A stretch of DNA of 64,000 nucleotides from a virus: the IMG/VR virus record IMGVR_UViG_3300045242_000006, positions 33,287-97,286 of that record. The stretch is one strand, 5' to 3'. Below the pieces are notes generated by a model. That model saw nothing but the letters and a program-made list of their open reading frames with translations, had not been told where the DNA came from and did not search any database. Of this stretch, positions 38,997 to 46,474 are shown piece after piece (positions within the stretch are counted from its first letter, which is position 1; every line of letters begins with the position of its first letter). The position numbers were made by a program, and so were the translations under genes.

Positions 38997-39254
38997 TCAA
39001 GACGAAACTATTTTACAGAGCATACCCTTAGGCATGATGAACTGTAAAGCGTATTGCTGAGCATCCTCAAGCTCTATAAAGCTTTGGAATGTCCAAGCTA
39101 TATCAATGCCACCTGAGTTAGTGGACACCTCATAGGTGGGCTTGTAGAGGGCTAGAACATCATCAGACAAACCCTTTTGAGGCATTGTCTGGAATATGTG
39201 AGCTGTCTTGTTAAGCTCAAGGTTGGCATTGGTGAAGGTTTGAATCTTTTTCAT
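38997..39254 (-). CDS. Hypothetical protein
   Basis: 85 aa (MKKIQTFTNANLELNKTAHI, then FQSFIELEDAQQYALQFIMP). AAAGGAGCC precedes the ATG. Co-transcribed with the gene at 39472. No family recognised. Confidence 0.68.
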   Translation of the reverse strand: MKKIQTFTNANLELNKTAHIFQTMPQKGLSDDVLALYKPTYEVSTNSGGIDIAWTFQSFIELEDAQQYALQFIMPKGMLCKIVSS

Positions 39255-39271
39255 GGTGCAGGCTCCTTTGA

Positions 39272-39472
39272 TTACTTATTCAGGTCAGCGACAGCAGCGT
39301 CAATTGCAGCTTGAGCGTCAGCAGTGCGAATGATTTTCAGCTTGGCTTTAGGATCGCTATCCTTGACATCAGCTTTTTCATCCTCTACCACTTCCTTGTC
39401 GTAGTCACCAAAATGGATGTACCACTTGCCAGCTTCAAGGATCAAGAGGGTGTAGTAGGATTTAGTTTTCAT
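39272..39472 (-). CDS. Hypothetical protein
   Basis: 66 aa (MKTKSYYTLLILEAGKWYIH, then KAKLKIIRTADAQAAIDAAV), strand-rich then helical and highly charged. First gene of a two-gene unit with its own promoter and two 5' UTR hairpins (AGCC-GAAA-GGCT and GACAC/GTGTC). Confidence 0.68.
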   Translation of the reverse strand: MKTKSYYTLLILEAGKWYIHFGDYDKEVVEDEKADVKDSDPKAKLKIIRTADAQAAIDAAVADLNK

Positions 39473-39535
39473 GATGCATTACCTTGTTTGGGTTGACACC
39501 TTGTGTCGGGTTAGCCTTTCGGCTGGTGTAAATCC

Positions 39536-39564
39536 ATTCTACACAAACAACAAAGCCCCATCAA
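39536..39564 (-). promoter_or_regulatory. Promoter nested in the preceding terminator
   Basis: Minus strand TTGATG, 17 bases, TAGAAT. The -35 box lies in the loop region of the hairpin that terminates the upstream unit. Confidence 0.55.
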
Positions 39565-39572
39565 GGGGCTAT
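39551..39572 (-). terminator. Terminator-like hairpin
   Basis: Minus strand AGCCCC-TTGAT-GGGGCT followed by TTGTTG. Confidence 0.55.
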
Positions 39573-39582
39573 TGTGATTTAT

Positions 39583-39828
39583 TTAAGGAATGTCACTATC
39601 TGGGATGAATTCGCATTTGTAGTCGTAGTCTGTAAGCAGCTCTACAGGCTCTCTGACGTTGTACTGTTTGAGGAACAGATATGTACCCTTACCACTATCC
39701 CAAACGTCTGCAAGACGCTCAGATTGGTGTGTGAGGTTGATTGTACAGTCAGCTTGTGTCTCAGCATGATCTGTATAGTAGCTATTGCAGGCTGCATAGG
39801 TGCAGAGAGTGAGGATCGTGGCGAACAT
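39583..39828 (-). CDS. Hypothetical, possibly exported protein
   Basis: 81 aa. MFATILTLCTYAACNSYYTD could be a short signal peptide or lipoprotein signal (Y-A-A-C is a weak lipobox). The rest is acidic and Tyr-rich. Coupled to the upstream micro-gene (TAACATG). Function unknown. Confidence 0.6.
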   Translation of the reverse strand: MFATILTLCTYAACNSYYTDHAETQADCTINLTHQSERLADVWDSGKGTYLFLKQYNVREPVELLTDYDYKCEFIPDSDIP

Positions 39829-39829
39829 G

Positions 39830-39916
39830 TTATTTGCTCCCTTGAGCTAGGTGTAGCATTGTGATGAGGATGTATGCTGACAGCACTATCATAGCACAAT
39901 CGATTAGAATGTCCAT
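39830..39916 (-). CDS. Membrane micro-protein
   Basis: 28 aa, MDILIDCAMIVLSAYILITM then LHLAQGSK: one transmembrane helix. Start overlaps the upstream stop (TGATG). Confidence 0.5.
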   Translation of the reverse strand: MDILIDCAMIVLSAYILITMLHLAQGSK

Positions 39917-40068
39917 CAAGACTCCTTAGGAACAGGTATTAGCTTAATAGTGTAGCGATAACCACCATAGGCGTTATCAAGCTTGTCAACACGGTTAGAA
40001 GCTCTTGAGCGGGATTTGTAAGGACCGCCCACTTGGCAACCTGTCTTACGATCAATGATGATGTACAT
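39916..40068 (-). CDS. Basic micro-protein
   Basis: 50 aa, MYIIIDRKTGCQVGGPYKSR, then RASNRVDKLDNAYGGYRYTI. Start overlaps the upstream stop (TAATG). Function unknown. Confidence 0.55.
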   Translation of the reverse strand: MYIIIDRKTGCQVGGPYKSRSRASNRVDKLDNAYGGYRYTIKLIPVPKES

Positions 40069-40142
40069 TAGAAGATGCTCCACAGAGTGAAGAGACTGAC
40101 AACACCAGCAACATAGAACAGGATGAATTTTGTTGGTAGCAT
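40068..40142 (-). CDS. Membrane micro-protein
   Basis: 24 aa, MLPTKFILFYVAGVVSLFTL then WSIF: a single transmembrane helix. Heads a chain of four coupled small genes. AAGGACACGCC lies upstream. Very short, so only moderate support. Confidence 0.42.
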   Translation of the reverse strand: MLPTKFILFYVAGVVSLFTLWSIF

Positions 40143-40170
40143 GATGGCGTGTCCTTGAGTGTGTGAGAGC

Positions 40171-40200
40171 ATTCTACCCTAGCAATGCTCTCTTGTACAA
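40171..40200 (-). promoter_or_regulatory. Promoter inside a 9-bp inverted repeat
   Basis: Minus strand TTGTAC, 18 bases, TAGAAT. GAGAGCATT and AATGCTCTC flank the -10 region and may form an operator. Confidence 0.5.
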
Positions 40201-40204
40201 CTGT

Positions 40205-40462
40205 TTATCGAACAATTTTGAAGCATTCGATAACACTTTCAGCGCCGTACAGAGTCAGGTACAAATCTTGCTTGCTGAAACCATTCTGGTTATTCATGTA
40301 GTAGGCTGCATCGTTTTCCATCTTCATTTCACTACCAGAGGATTCACCAACATGAACAGTGATACCTTCACTGACCACAGTGCCGGTGATGCTGTAGCCT
40401 GTAGCATCAAAGTAGTCATTTGCCAGAGTAGAAGCGATTGCGTTGATTTTGATAGTGTTCAT
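40205..40462 (-). CDS. Hypothetical protein
   Basis: 85 aa (MNTIKINAIASTLANDYFDA, then YMNNQNGFSKQDLYLTLYGA), alpha/beta. Single-gene unit with promoter and a 5' UTR hairpin. No family recognised. Confidence 0.68.
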   Translation of the reverse strand: MNTIKINAIASTLANDYFDATGYSITGTVVSEGITVHVGESSGSEMKMENDAAYYMNNQNGFSKQDLYLTLYGAESVIECFKIVR

Positions 40463-40512
40463 GCTGTCACCTGTCTGAGTGGTGGGAAGCTGTTTGCTTT
40501 CCCTTGTGTTTT

Positions 40513-40540
40513 ATTCTATACCAACCAAACAGGAACGCAA
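40513..40540 (-). promoter_or_regulatory. Promoter
   Basis: Minus strand TTGCGT, 16 bases, TAGAAT; the leader then folds GGGAAAGC-AAACA-GCTTCCC. Confidence 0.6.
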
Positions 40541-40545
40541 GCATT

Positions 40546-40725
40546 TTATTTAGATTTTGACAGCTTACCATCCAAGCCCATAATGACGCCAAATACGTAG
40601 GGTGCGAACGGCATAGGCTTTCTAGCTACCTCAAAGCAGTTCCAAACACAAGCTAACACGAAACCCCAAGGAGTGAACTTATAGAATTTGGCTACCGGCC
40701 ACATGAAACGTTTTGGCTTATTCAT
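40546..40725 (-). CDS. Small basic, possibly membrane-associated protein
   Basis: 59 aa, MNKPKRFMWPVAKFYKFTPW, then GFVLACVWNCFEVARKPMPF. AAGAGGTGGGTG upstream. Aromatic and basic with a hydrophobic centre. Function unknown. Confidence 0.6.
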   Translation of the reverse strand: MNKPKRFMWPVAKFYKFTPWGFVLACVWNCFEVARKPMPFAPYVFGVIMGLDGKLSKSK

Positions 40726-40740
40726 GTTACACCCACCTCT

Positions 40741-40911
40741 TTAGGTATCCTTTGGCTCATACGGCCAGCCTTGTTTATCCCAAGCTTTGAAGCGCTTTTC
40801 TACAGCTCGAAAGTGTGGCATATTGAAGACAAGGCCAGTTGAGAATGTTTTACCATTGCGACTGATTTCTACTTTCTTTGTGGTCCTGTTAAGGATAATC
40901 TCTATACTCAC
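40741..40911 (-). CDS. Small hypothetical protein (GTG start)
   Basis: 56 aa from a GTG at 40911 that overlaps the upstream stop (GTGA): MSIEIILNRTTKKVEISRNG, then FRAVEKRFKAWDKQGWPYEP. Function unknown. Confidence 0.55.
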   Translation of the reverse strand: MSIEIILNRTTKKVEISRNGKTFSTGLVFNMPHFRAVEKRFKAWDKQGWPYEPKDT

Positions 40912-41321
40912 AGCCAACCACTCAGGACAGTGACAAGCGTTGTCATTCCACCACTGGCTTGACAGCCTGTAATCAACACTCCTAGAGTGGACAAGGCGAG
41001 TGCTTTAGCAAGCTTGTCTTTGATGGATGGGCTAGATCCAAATTGACGTGGTTTTACACGGTTAGCAGAACAGCCACGCTGTAGCGCTTCTTTGACAATC
41101 TCAGTGATGTCGGTACGGCCCCAGTCAGCACCACCATAGGCAATGAATTTGCCTTGACCCTTCCAATCAATACGTAAGATGTTATGACCTTTACGGTTTT
41201 GAATGTACACACGATTAGCGTGTCCGCCCATCTCATGCCCTTTACCTTTAGCAGCAAGGGTAATGCCTTTGCGAATCTTAGCAATCATGGTTGGGTGTGT
41301 AAGGCTGGTGATAGTGAGCAT
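40908..41321 (-). CDS. Hypothetical protein with C-terminal hydrophobic segment
   Basis: 137 aa. MLTITSLTHPTMIAKIRKGI, RVYIQNRKGHNILRIDWKGQ, then a C-terminal stretch KALALSTLGVLITGCQASGG that could anchor in a membrane. No family recognised. Confidence 0.65.
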   Translation of the reverse strand: MLTITSLTHPTMIAKIRKGITLAAKGKGHEMGGHANRVYIQNRKGHNILRIDWKGQGKFIAYGGADWGRTDITEIVKEALQRGCSANRVKPRQFGSSPSIKDKLAKALALSTLGVLITGCQASGGMTTLVTVLSGWL

Positions 41322-41351
41322 GGTGGCATGTCCTTTTGTTTATGTGTAGGC

Positions 41352-41380
41352 ATTCTAACGAAGGGCTCGAAACAATGCAA
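41352..41380 (-). promoter_or_regulatory. Promoter
   Basis: Minus strand TTGCAT, 17 bases, TAGAAT, upstream of the gene at 41321. Confidence 0.55.
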
Positions 41381-41396
41381 GCCCTTAAATAGAAAT

Positions 41397-41735
41397 CTAC
41401 AATCCTTGACTGATCAGCTTTGCAATGTGAGCATTCCACCACTGGACACGATAGTTAAAGGCACATTTGGCACCATGGCCATAGCGTCTAACTTTAGCAT
41501 TGTACACCTTGTCAGTGCGGAACAGTGCAACCATCAGAGTGATGGCCCCTGCATCACGGATGAAGTCTGCGAAAGAACCTCTAGCCACACTGAGTGCATA
41601 TAGGTCTGCATTCAACTCGTTTAGAGCAATAGGCAGGGCGTGGCACATGTAAGGTGACTTCTTAACATAACTACTTTCTTCCAAGTTAGAGTAGTTGTTG
41701 TCTAGGGCATATTGCAAAAGGGCTGAAGCTTTCAT
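41397..41735 (-). CDS. Hypothetical helical protein
   Basis: 112 aa from the ATG at 41735 (MKASALLQYALDNNYSNLEE, then RGSFADFIRDAGAITLMVAL). Follows the gene at 42010 by eight bases. No family recognised. Confidence 0.65.
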   Translation of the reverse strand: MKASALLQYALDNNYSNLEESSYVKKSPYMCHALPIALNELNADLYALSVARGSFADFIRDAGAITLMVALFRTDKVYNAKVRRYGHGAKCAFNYRVQWWNAHIAKLISQGL

Positions 41736-41743
41736 TTTGAGTC

Positions 41744-42010
41744 TCACTTCCAAATCAGGTCAATGATAAATGCATAGCCAGAGTTGTCTGGCATGCTGCC
41801 ACCACTCACGATACGCCACTCAAGGCTTTCAAGATCGCGGTCCTTATTAAGCCACAGCAGGTATTCACCCACTGCCAAAGCATGATTGTCAGACACATCG
41901 ACATTGTTGCACCACTCTACCATCTTGTTACCCATCCAACCCATCACTTTAATGCGTTGGGCTTTAGTGTCGGTGGGGCTGACCCATTTGGTGATGATTG
42001 CCTGTGCCAT
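41744..42010 (-). CDS. Hypothetical protein
   Basis: 88 aa from the ATG at 42010 (AAAGGAAAGCATC upstream). MAQAIITKWVSPTDTKAQRI, then LWLNKDRDLESLEWRIVSGG. A longer frame reaching 42154 would cross the promoter and is rejected. Confidence 0.68.
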   Translation of the reverse strand: MAQAIITKWVSPTDTKAQRIKVMGWMGNKMVEWCNNVDVSDNHALAVGEYLLWLNKDRDLESLEWRIVSGGSMPDNSGYAFIIDLIWK

Positions 42011-42056
42011 GATGCTTTCCTTTTGATTGTGAGGCTGTTTGCCTCTTGTGTGGTTG

Positions 42057-42084
42057 ATTCTACAGGGTGTGACATCCTTGTCAA
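42057..42084 (-). promoter_or_regulatory. Promoter with downstream GAGGC-AAACA-GCCTC hairpin
   Basis: Minus strand TTGACA, 16 bases, TAGAAT. The transcript leader folds GAGGC/GCCTC with an AAACA loop before the ribosome site. Confidence 0.7.
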
Positions 42085-42092
42085 CAAGAGTT

Positions 42093-42191
42093 TTAGGCCA
42101 AACTGACGTATAGGAACACAACCGAAGCAATCCACAGGACGAACAGAAAACCACAGGTTGCTAGCAGAATCTTTTCAGAACGTGTCATCAT
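42093..42191 (-). CDS. Single-span membrane micro-protein
   Basis: 32 aa with GAGGTGTAGC before ATGATG: MMTRSEKILLATCGFLFVLW, then IASVVFLYVSLA. Lies just after the DndB-like unit terminator. Function unknown. Confidence 0.58.
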   Translation of the reverse strand: MMTRSEKILLATCGFLFVLWIASVVFLYVSLA

Positions 42192-42215
42192 GCTACACCT
42201 CAGAAACCAAAGAGA

Positions 42216-42240
42216 AAGCCCCGCTCTAGGCGGGGCGAAG
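42216..42240 (-). terminator. Rho-independent terminator of the DndB-like gene
   Basis: Minus strand GCCCCGC-CTAGA-GCGGGGC followed by TTTCTC. Confidence 0.75.
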
Positions 42241-42250
42241 GGTAGCCTTA

Positions 42251-43708
42251 TCAGGCAGCGTCTTGCTTCAGAGCTGTACGACTTGGAAGCTTGAGCATCC
42301 AACGTATCATGTCAGCAATGATTGGATAGATGTCATTGTGGCGTGTGCCGAATTTCATCCAGTTGTTTTGTGTGTCAAACATCCCAATGTCACGGTTAAC
42401 ACCACCACCATCAGGAAGGTAGTCACGAAGGCCGTTCAGCTTCTCCTTGACACGTTGCTGTTCAGTCATTTCATAGAACCGCCATACAGGGTTAGTGTGG
42501 CTGAAATTGACTTGAGACAGGTTGTGTAGCAGCTTCTCAAGGTCTTCCGCTGCTGTCTCATCCCGACGACGACCGAAGCCTAAGTCGTATACCAGTTTAG
42601 CGATGGCCTTGACTACAACAGGCTGAGCCAACACTGTCTGACTCTTTGCACCCACCTTACCAAAGCCGGGAACGTTTGCAATCGCTGCCCACATTCTATA
42701 TGCTACGGCCTGCTTTTGTTCAACATCGAGGGGCGTAGCACTGGCAATGCTGGTTTTGTTCAGGAACAGAATGGCGTTAGTTGCTGCCAAATCTCTGAAT
42801 GTCCACCGTCCAGTGTCTTTTGCCCAGTTGGATTGATCACCGTCCACAACATCATCCCAATCAAGGATGTTAGGCAGCAATTCATTCTGGATGAACTGGT
42901 TAACAGGGTTAGCTGAGTCAAACCGTAAGGCCAAACTCTTTTCCACCTTTTTTGCAAGGTTATTCAGGTCGTGAAACAGTTGCTGCTCTTCCCGAACACC
43001 CAACCCTAGATGGATTTCCACGGCAATTTTGCAGTAGCCTCGGGCCATCTCATCGCATTCGTCCCATGCTGCCAGCACATCAGCTTCTAGGGTAGCTTTG
43101 AAGTCACCTTCAAACAGTTTAGGTTTACGTGGGTATTTACGATTGAGCCTCACTTCAGAAAGGAACTCAAACACCAGATCCATTGCGTAACGACGATGTT
43201 GTCCGTCAATCACATACAGCAGGTCACGTTGTCCAAGGAACACTTTAAAGCAGGCTGTCTCACCTTCGCTTTCCATACGACGGCCCACAATGCCAGTACC
43301 ACCAGGCTCAACAGTACGAAGGTTGGCGACGATAGGCTGTAACGACATGTAGGTTTGTGGCCCCATGATGCGTTGAAGCTCGTTCAAGGCTGCTGATTCA
43401 GGCTTACCGAAGTTACGACGATATTCAATTGCAGAGGCCAGCAGGCCGCGAAGGATGTACTTTGCCAACCCTGTAGCGTGAGCCTCATTGAGTGGGCGTT
43501 GAGTGGCTGGAGAGCCATCAGGTTGACGCTCGTTGGCCACCTTTGACATGGCGTAGAAGTCTTTCATTGGAATCAGGGTCATGAAAGTGCGATGACCGAG
43601 GTTGTGACCAATGAACACCTTCTCAGGGCGAGCGGTGCTGTCAGCTTCTTTCAGCAGGTTGTCGACAGAAGTGAGTGGGGTTGGCAGACCTTCGTTTTGT
43701 GCGAACAT
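42251..43708 (-). CDS. DndB-like DGQHR-domain protein
   Basis: 485 aa. LLYVIDGQHRRYAMDLVFEF carries the D-G-Q-H-R motif of DndB/ParB-like proteins; VREEQQLFHDLNNLAKKVEK is the conserved motif after it (F-x-D-x-N). DndB regulates DNA phosphorothioation operons in bacteria; related DGQHR proteins occur alone in phages. No dndA, C, D or E is nearby, so a phage role in counteracting or mimicking DNA-modification defence is only an inference. Own promoter and terminator. Confidence 0.78.
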   Translation of the reverse strand: MFAQNEGLPTPLTSVDNLLKEADSTARPEKVFIGHNLGHRTFMTLIPMKDFYAMSKVANERQPDGSPATQRPLNEAHATGLAKYILRGLLASAIEYRRNFGKPESAALNELQRIMGPQTYMSLQPIVANLRTVEPGGTGIVGRRMESEGETACFKVFLGQRDLLYVIDGQHRRYAMDLVFEFLSEVRLNRKYPRKPKLFEGDFKATLEADVLAAWDECDEMARGYCKIAVEIHLGLGVREEQQLFHDLNNLAKKVEKSLALRFDSANPVNQFIQNELLPNILDWDDVVDGDQSNWAKDTGRWTFRDLAATNAILFLNKTSIASATPLDVEQKQAVAYRMWAAIANVPGFGKVGAKSQTVLAQPVVVKAIAKLVYDLGFGRRRDETAAEDLEKLLHNLSQVNFSHTNPVWRFYEMTEQQRVKEKLNGLRDYLPDGGGVNRDIGMFDTQNNWMKFGTRHNDIYPIIADMIRWMLKLPSRTALKQDAA

Positions 43709-43771
43709 GGCATTTCTCCTAGACGGGTATTTGCTACGTTTTCAGCAGGCTGTTTGCCTTGCTTGATTGAT

Positions 43772-43799
43772 AGATTAGCACCCTAGGCGAGCATGTCAA
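43772..43799 (-). promoter_or_regulatory. Promoter of the DndB-like gene
   Basis: Minus strand TTGACA, 16 bases, TAATCT, then a CAAGGC-AAACA-GCCTGC hairpin in the leader. Confidence 0.65.
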
Positions 43800-43823
43800 G
43801 CATTTATTTTAAGAAAAAGAAAA

Positions 43824-43848
43824 AGGCCCCGAAGGGCCTTTAACATCA
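43824..43848 (-). terminator. Rho-independent terminator
   Basis: Minus strand AGGCCC-TTCG-GGGCCT followed by TTTTC, downstream of the gene at 44179. Confidence 0.75.
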
Positions 43849-43867
43849 GGGTGTTACGGCCTCTTGC

Positions 43868-44179
43868 CTATTGGTGAAACTCGATATCAACGTCGTTGCC
43901 TTCAAGAATTTGAGACTGCAAGGTCATTTGCAACTCTTCTTGATACTCTCCTTTGATGCTGTTAAACATCATTGGACAAAGCATTTGTAAGGCGCCCCCC
44001 GGCTTTACATTGATGTTACAAATCACCACTTCACTGTAAGTGTCGTCAAGGTGCTTTACCACATCATCATCACTAATGCTAACAACACCGCCTGTAACGC
44101 CGTAACCCCGGAAAGATTTAACACTGCCCAGTGCCATAACAACCTGACGTACAGCAAAAACTTGATTCTGAATGCCCAT
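43868..44179 (-). CDS. Hypothetical protein
   Basis: 103 aa (MGIQNQVFAVRQVVMALGSV, then VVICNINVKPGGALQMLCPM), beta-rich then helical. Single-gene unit with promoter, leader hairpin GGCCTA/TAGGCC and terminator. No family recognised. Confidence 0.68.
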   Translation of the reverse strand: MGIQNQVFAVRQVVMALGSVKSFRGYGVTGGVVSISDDDVVKHLDDTYSEVVICNINVKPGGALQMLCPMMFNSIKGEYQEELQMTLQSQILEGNDVDIEFHQ

Positions 44180-44243
44180 GTTTCGTTTCTACTCCTTGGT
44201 GTGTGGCCTAGGACTCATGTCTTAGGCCGTTGTTATGGCTCGC

Positions 44244-44271
44244 ATTTTACAGACTTGCTTGCCCCTGTAAA
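44244..44271 (-). promoter_or_regulatory. Promoter
   Basis: Minus strand TTTACA, 16 bases, TAAAAT. Confidence 0.5.
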
Positions 44272-44627
44272 GGGGTATTTAAACAATCTTTCATCTTGTA
44301 ACAAGCGGCGCCAGCATCAGTTAGCAACTCGCTACGATACCATGCCACACCCCATAGTGTCAACAGGGCTTGTAAGCTTCTTGTAAGCCCGTTACCTTGG
44401 GCAAATGGCGCAGTCTGCTTATAGTAAACCTCACCGTCAGACTGTACAATCACACCGCTTATACCACTGTCAAGCGCATCAGATTCAAACAACACAATTC
44501 GATGCCATCCTTTATGGTCCTTGTAAAGCTCAGCCCGCTTGCCGTCTGGGAAATTCATACAGGCAACGAGATGTTCTAAACCAGTGGTTGTACACTGATT
44601 CAGCGCATTGTATATTGTTGAGTTCAA
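44247..44627 (-). CDS. Hypothetical protein (TTG start)
   Basis: 126 aa from a TTG with AAGGGTATCG upstream. CTTTGLEHLVACMNFPDGKR, WHRIVLFESDALDSGISGVI, then YRSELLTDAGAACYKMKDCL. A GGCGCC-rich hairpin at 44647-44671 lies before it. No family recognised. Confidence 0.65.
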   Translation of the reverse strand: MNSTIYNALNQCTTTGLEHLVACMNFPDGKRAELYKDHKGWHRIVLFESDALDSGISGVIVQSDGEVYYKQTAPFAQGNGLTRSLQALLTLWGVAWYRSELLTDAGAACYKMKDCLNTPLQGQASL

Positions 44628-44679
44628 ACGATACCCTTAACAGAGTGGGCGCCAAGCCTAGAAGCTGGCGCCATTATTG

Positions 44680-44961
44680 TTAGTTTTTGGAAGGATACAC
44701 ACGACGGAAATTGTCTTTAGCGAAGTAGACGCTATCTTTCAAACCATGCTTAACAGCGCGTTTGCGGTAGAGTTCCCACACTTCAACCTCTACACCACCC
44801 TCAGTAACATACTCATCTTCAGCGTTATAGCTGGTAGCCACTACAGCAGAACGAACACCATAGTTTGCCATAGTGTCGCCAAAGAACTTCATAGACGAAC
44901 GATCAAAGTAGTGACTGTCGCCGCGTTCTTGAACGTTGTATTTCAGGTCTGAAGGTGTCAT
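44680..44961 (-). CDS. Hypothetical protein, DUF7447-like
   Basis: 93 aa. MTPSDLKYNVQERGDSHYFD, RSSMKFFGDTMANYGVRSAV and VWELYRKRAVKHGLKDSVYF match a widespread phage protein type of unknown function. Own promoter; leader hairpin AGGC/GCCT. Confidence 0.72.
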   Translation of the reverse strand: MTPSDLKYNVQERGDSHYFDRSSMKFFGDTMANYGVRSAVVATSYNAEDEYVTEGGVEVEVWELYRKRAVKHGLKDSVYFAKDNFRRVYPSKN

Positions 44962-45006
44962 GGTGCTTGTCCTTTGGTTGAGTAGGCTTGTCGCCTTGAT
45001 GTGATC

Positions 45007-45034
45007 ATTGTACAGCGTTGGATATGTAGGTCAA
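45007..45034 (-). promoter_or_regulatory. Promoter
   Basis: Minus strand TTGACC, 16 bases, TACAAT. Confidence 0.6.
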
Positions 45035-45426
45035 GGCTTAAATGAAAATATTTTGAATACCACGATTGCACAGAACACTAGCATAGCTTTCACTTGCCAC
45101 GGCTTCCACTTATGTACATGAGAACGTTTCACAGCCTTTGTGTAGATATGAATAGTTTTCTGAGGCTTGACATAACGGCCTGTGGCCTTCTGAATGCCCA
45201 CCTTAGCCTTGGCTTCACGGATGTCCAAAGCCTCACAGCAATCCAGATAAGTGTCGTACTCAATCTGGTCAAGGCTGTAGGCTTTCTCAAGCTCCAGCCT
45301 CAAGTCGTCAATTGTGTCAAGCTCAGTAGCCCCACGACCTAAGATGCGACGGTGCAAGGGTGCAACTGGCTTAACCACAGCCACCTTAACAGTTCTTTGC
45401 TTTGGTGCCCTTCTTAATGCGGCCAT
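45031..45426 (-). CDS. Basic protein with C-terminal membrane anchor
   Basis: 131 aa. Basic N-terminus (MAALRRAPKQRTVKVAVVKP), helical middle, then KPWQVKAMLVFCAIVVFKIF as a C-terminal transmembrane segment. Follows a 39-aa gene by one base. Function unknown. Confidence 0.68.
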   Translation of the reverse strand: MAALRRAPKQRTVKVAVVKPVAPLHRRILGRGATELDTIDDLRLELEKAYSLDQIEYDTYLDCCEALDIREAKAKVGIQKATGRYVKPQKTIHIYTKAVKRSHVHKWKPWQVKAMLVFCAIVVFKIFSFKP

Positions 45427-45427
45427 T

Positions 45428-45547
45428 TTAGTTCAACTCAACCCACCACAAACCATCATGCTGATACAGCTTGCAACGTTGCCCACTCTCAGCATAGGCA
45501 ATGGCGGATTTGAAAGCAAACTCTTGATAGTGGAAAAACGTTTTCAC
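45428..45547 (-). CDS. Micro-protein (GTG start)
   Basis: 39 aa from a GTG at 45547: MKTFFHYQEFAFKSAIAYAE, then RCKLYQHDGLWWVELN. It directly follows a strong promoter and its stop abuts the next start, which supports it. Confidence 0.52.
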   Translation of the reverse strand: MKTFFHYQEFAFKSAIAYAESGQRCKLYQHDGLWWVELN

Positions 45548-45579
45548 TGCACTCGCCTTGTTCAAGTTGGTATGGACGT

Positions 45580-45607
45580 ATTGTAGACCAATAGAAACCC
45601 ATGTCAA
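45580..45607 (-). promoter_or_regulatory. Promoter
   Basis: Minus strand TTGACA, 16 bases, TACAAT, at the 3' end of the gene starting at 45816. Confidence 0.65.
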
Positions 45608-45816
45608 GGGAAATGTTTGATGTTCTCAATCATCCAGTCATCAATTAGAATCGACTCATTAGGACCAATCCGAACATCTGGTACAGTGTACCTATCGACA
45701 TTCAAATCAGTACACAACATCTCAAAGATACCGCAACTGCCATGATTGCCCGCCATGTTGCCCGTGAGGATCAGTAGGATTTTAGCTTGCTTGTCAGTTA
45801 GCTTTAAGGTAGTCAT
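45604..45816 (-). CDS. Hypothetical protein
   Basis: 70 aa from the ATG at 45816. MTTLKLTDKQAKILLILTGN, then CGIFEMLCTDLNVDRYTVPD; a possible winged-helix start. GAGGCTGAATAAC upstream; follows the 46-aa gene by one base. Confidence 0.65.
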   Translation of the reverse strand: MTTLKLTDKQAKILLILTGNMAGNHGSCGIFEMLCTDLNVDRYTVPDVRIGPNESILIDDWMIENIKHFP

Positions 45817-45817
45817 G

Positions 45818-45958
45818 TTATTCAGCCTCGTTCCAAATGCCCCATGCTTGCGTCCCACGTCGGCCAGACCGACGCCCTATATCTATCTTTCTAGCTTGCT
45901 TTTTAGCAGCTTGGTATTCACGGTCGTTTTGAAACATAGCTGCCTTCAATGCTCGCAT
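45818..45958 (-). CDS. Basic micro-protein, RRSGR-W family copy 1
   Basis: 46 aa from an ATG at 45958: MRALKAAMFQNDREYQAAKK, then GRRSGRRGTQAWGIWNEAE. The C-terminal RRSGR plus GIW pattern recurs in the 47-aa protein at 50454-50597. Function unknown. Confidence 0.6.
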   Translation of the reverse strand: MRALKAAMFQNDREYQAAKKQARKIDIGRRSGRRGTQAWGIWNEAE

Positions 45959-46007
45959 TTAATACCCTTACTTTACAATGTTAGACTTGATTGCCTGCAA
46001 TGTACAC

Positions 46008-46081
46008 TGATCTAGTAGGAATCGAACCTACATTTCAAGGGACTAAACGCCCAAGTGTCCTACCATATTAGACGAGTCAGC
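46008..46081 (-). tRNA. Isolated tRNA-like gene, isotype uncertain
   Basis: T-arm GTAGG-TTCGATT-CCTAC and a D-arm-like TCGTCTAATATGGTAGGAC are clear, but the anticodon arm does not fold cleanly and no CCA is encoded. TGTACA occurs on both sides and could extend the acceptor stem. It is 32 kb from the main tRNA array. Confidence 0.45.
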
Positions 46082-46100
46082 CAATGTACATTACAAACGT

Positions 46101-46430
46101 TTAGTCTTCAAAGATGTACTCTGTACCGTCAATCTTAGCACGGGTCATCTTGGAGAGGGTGACGTTAACCCATGGGAATTTTTCACCCTTCGCCATCTTG
46201 ACAGGATCTGCCGCCGTGTAGTTGTCTGGATTGTGAGCCGCTGGATTGGCCTGCACAACCTCATTAGTACCACTCGCTAAAGCTTTGTTCATCCATTGCT
46301 TTAGCACACGTTCGGTGGTGGTGCCGTCCTTCTTCTGCCATGTTACCGCAAACATCTGACCTTTGTTAGCATCCAGAATCTCACGTTTACGTTCAATGGT
46401 AGCGCCTTTGATAACGATAGTAGTGCCCAT
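46101..46430 (-). CDS. Hypothetical protein
   Basis: 109 aa, beta-rich and basic (MGTTIVIKGATIERKREILD, GQMFAVTWQKKDGTTTERVL, then KMTRAKIDGTEYIFED). Own promoter and a GGCC-AGAGA-GGCC leader hairpin. No family recognised. Confidence 0.68.
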   Translation of the reverse strand: MGTTIVIKGATIERKREILDANKGQMFAVTWQKKDGTTTERVLKQWMNKALASGTNEVVQANPAAHNPDNYTAADPVKMAKGEKFPWVNVTLSKMTRAKIDGTEYIFED

Positions 46431-46474
46431 GATTGCAACCCTCTGTGGTGTGGCCTCTCTGGCCCTGTACTAAC

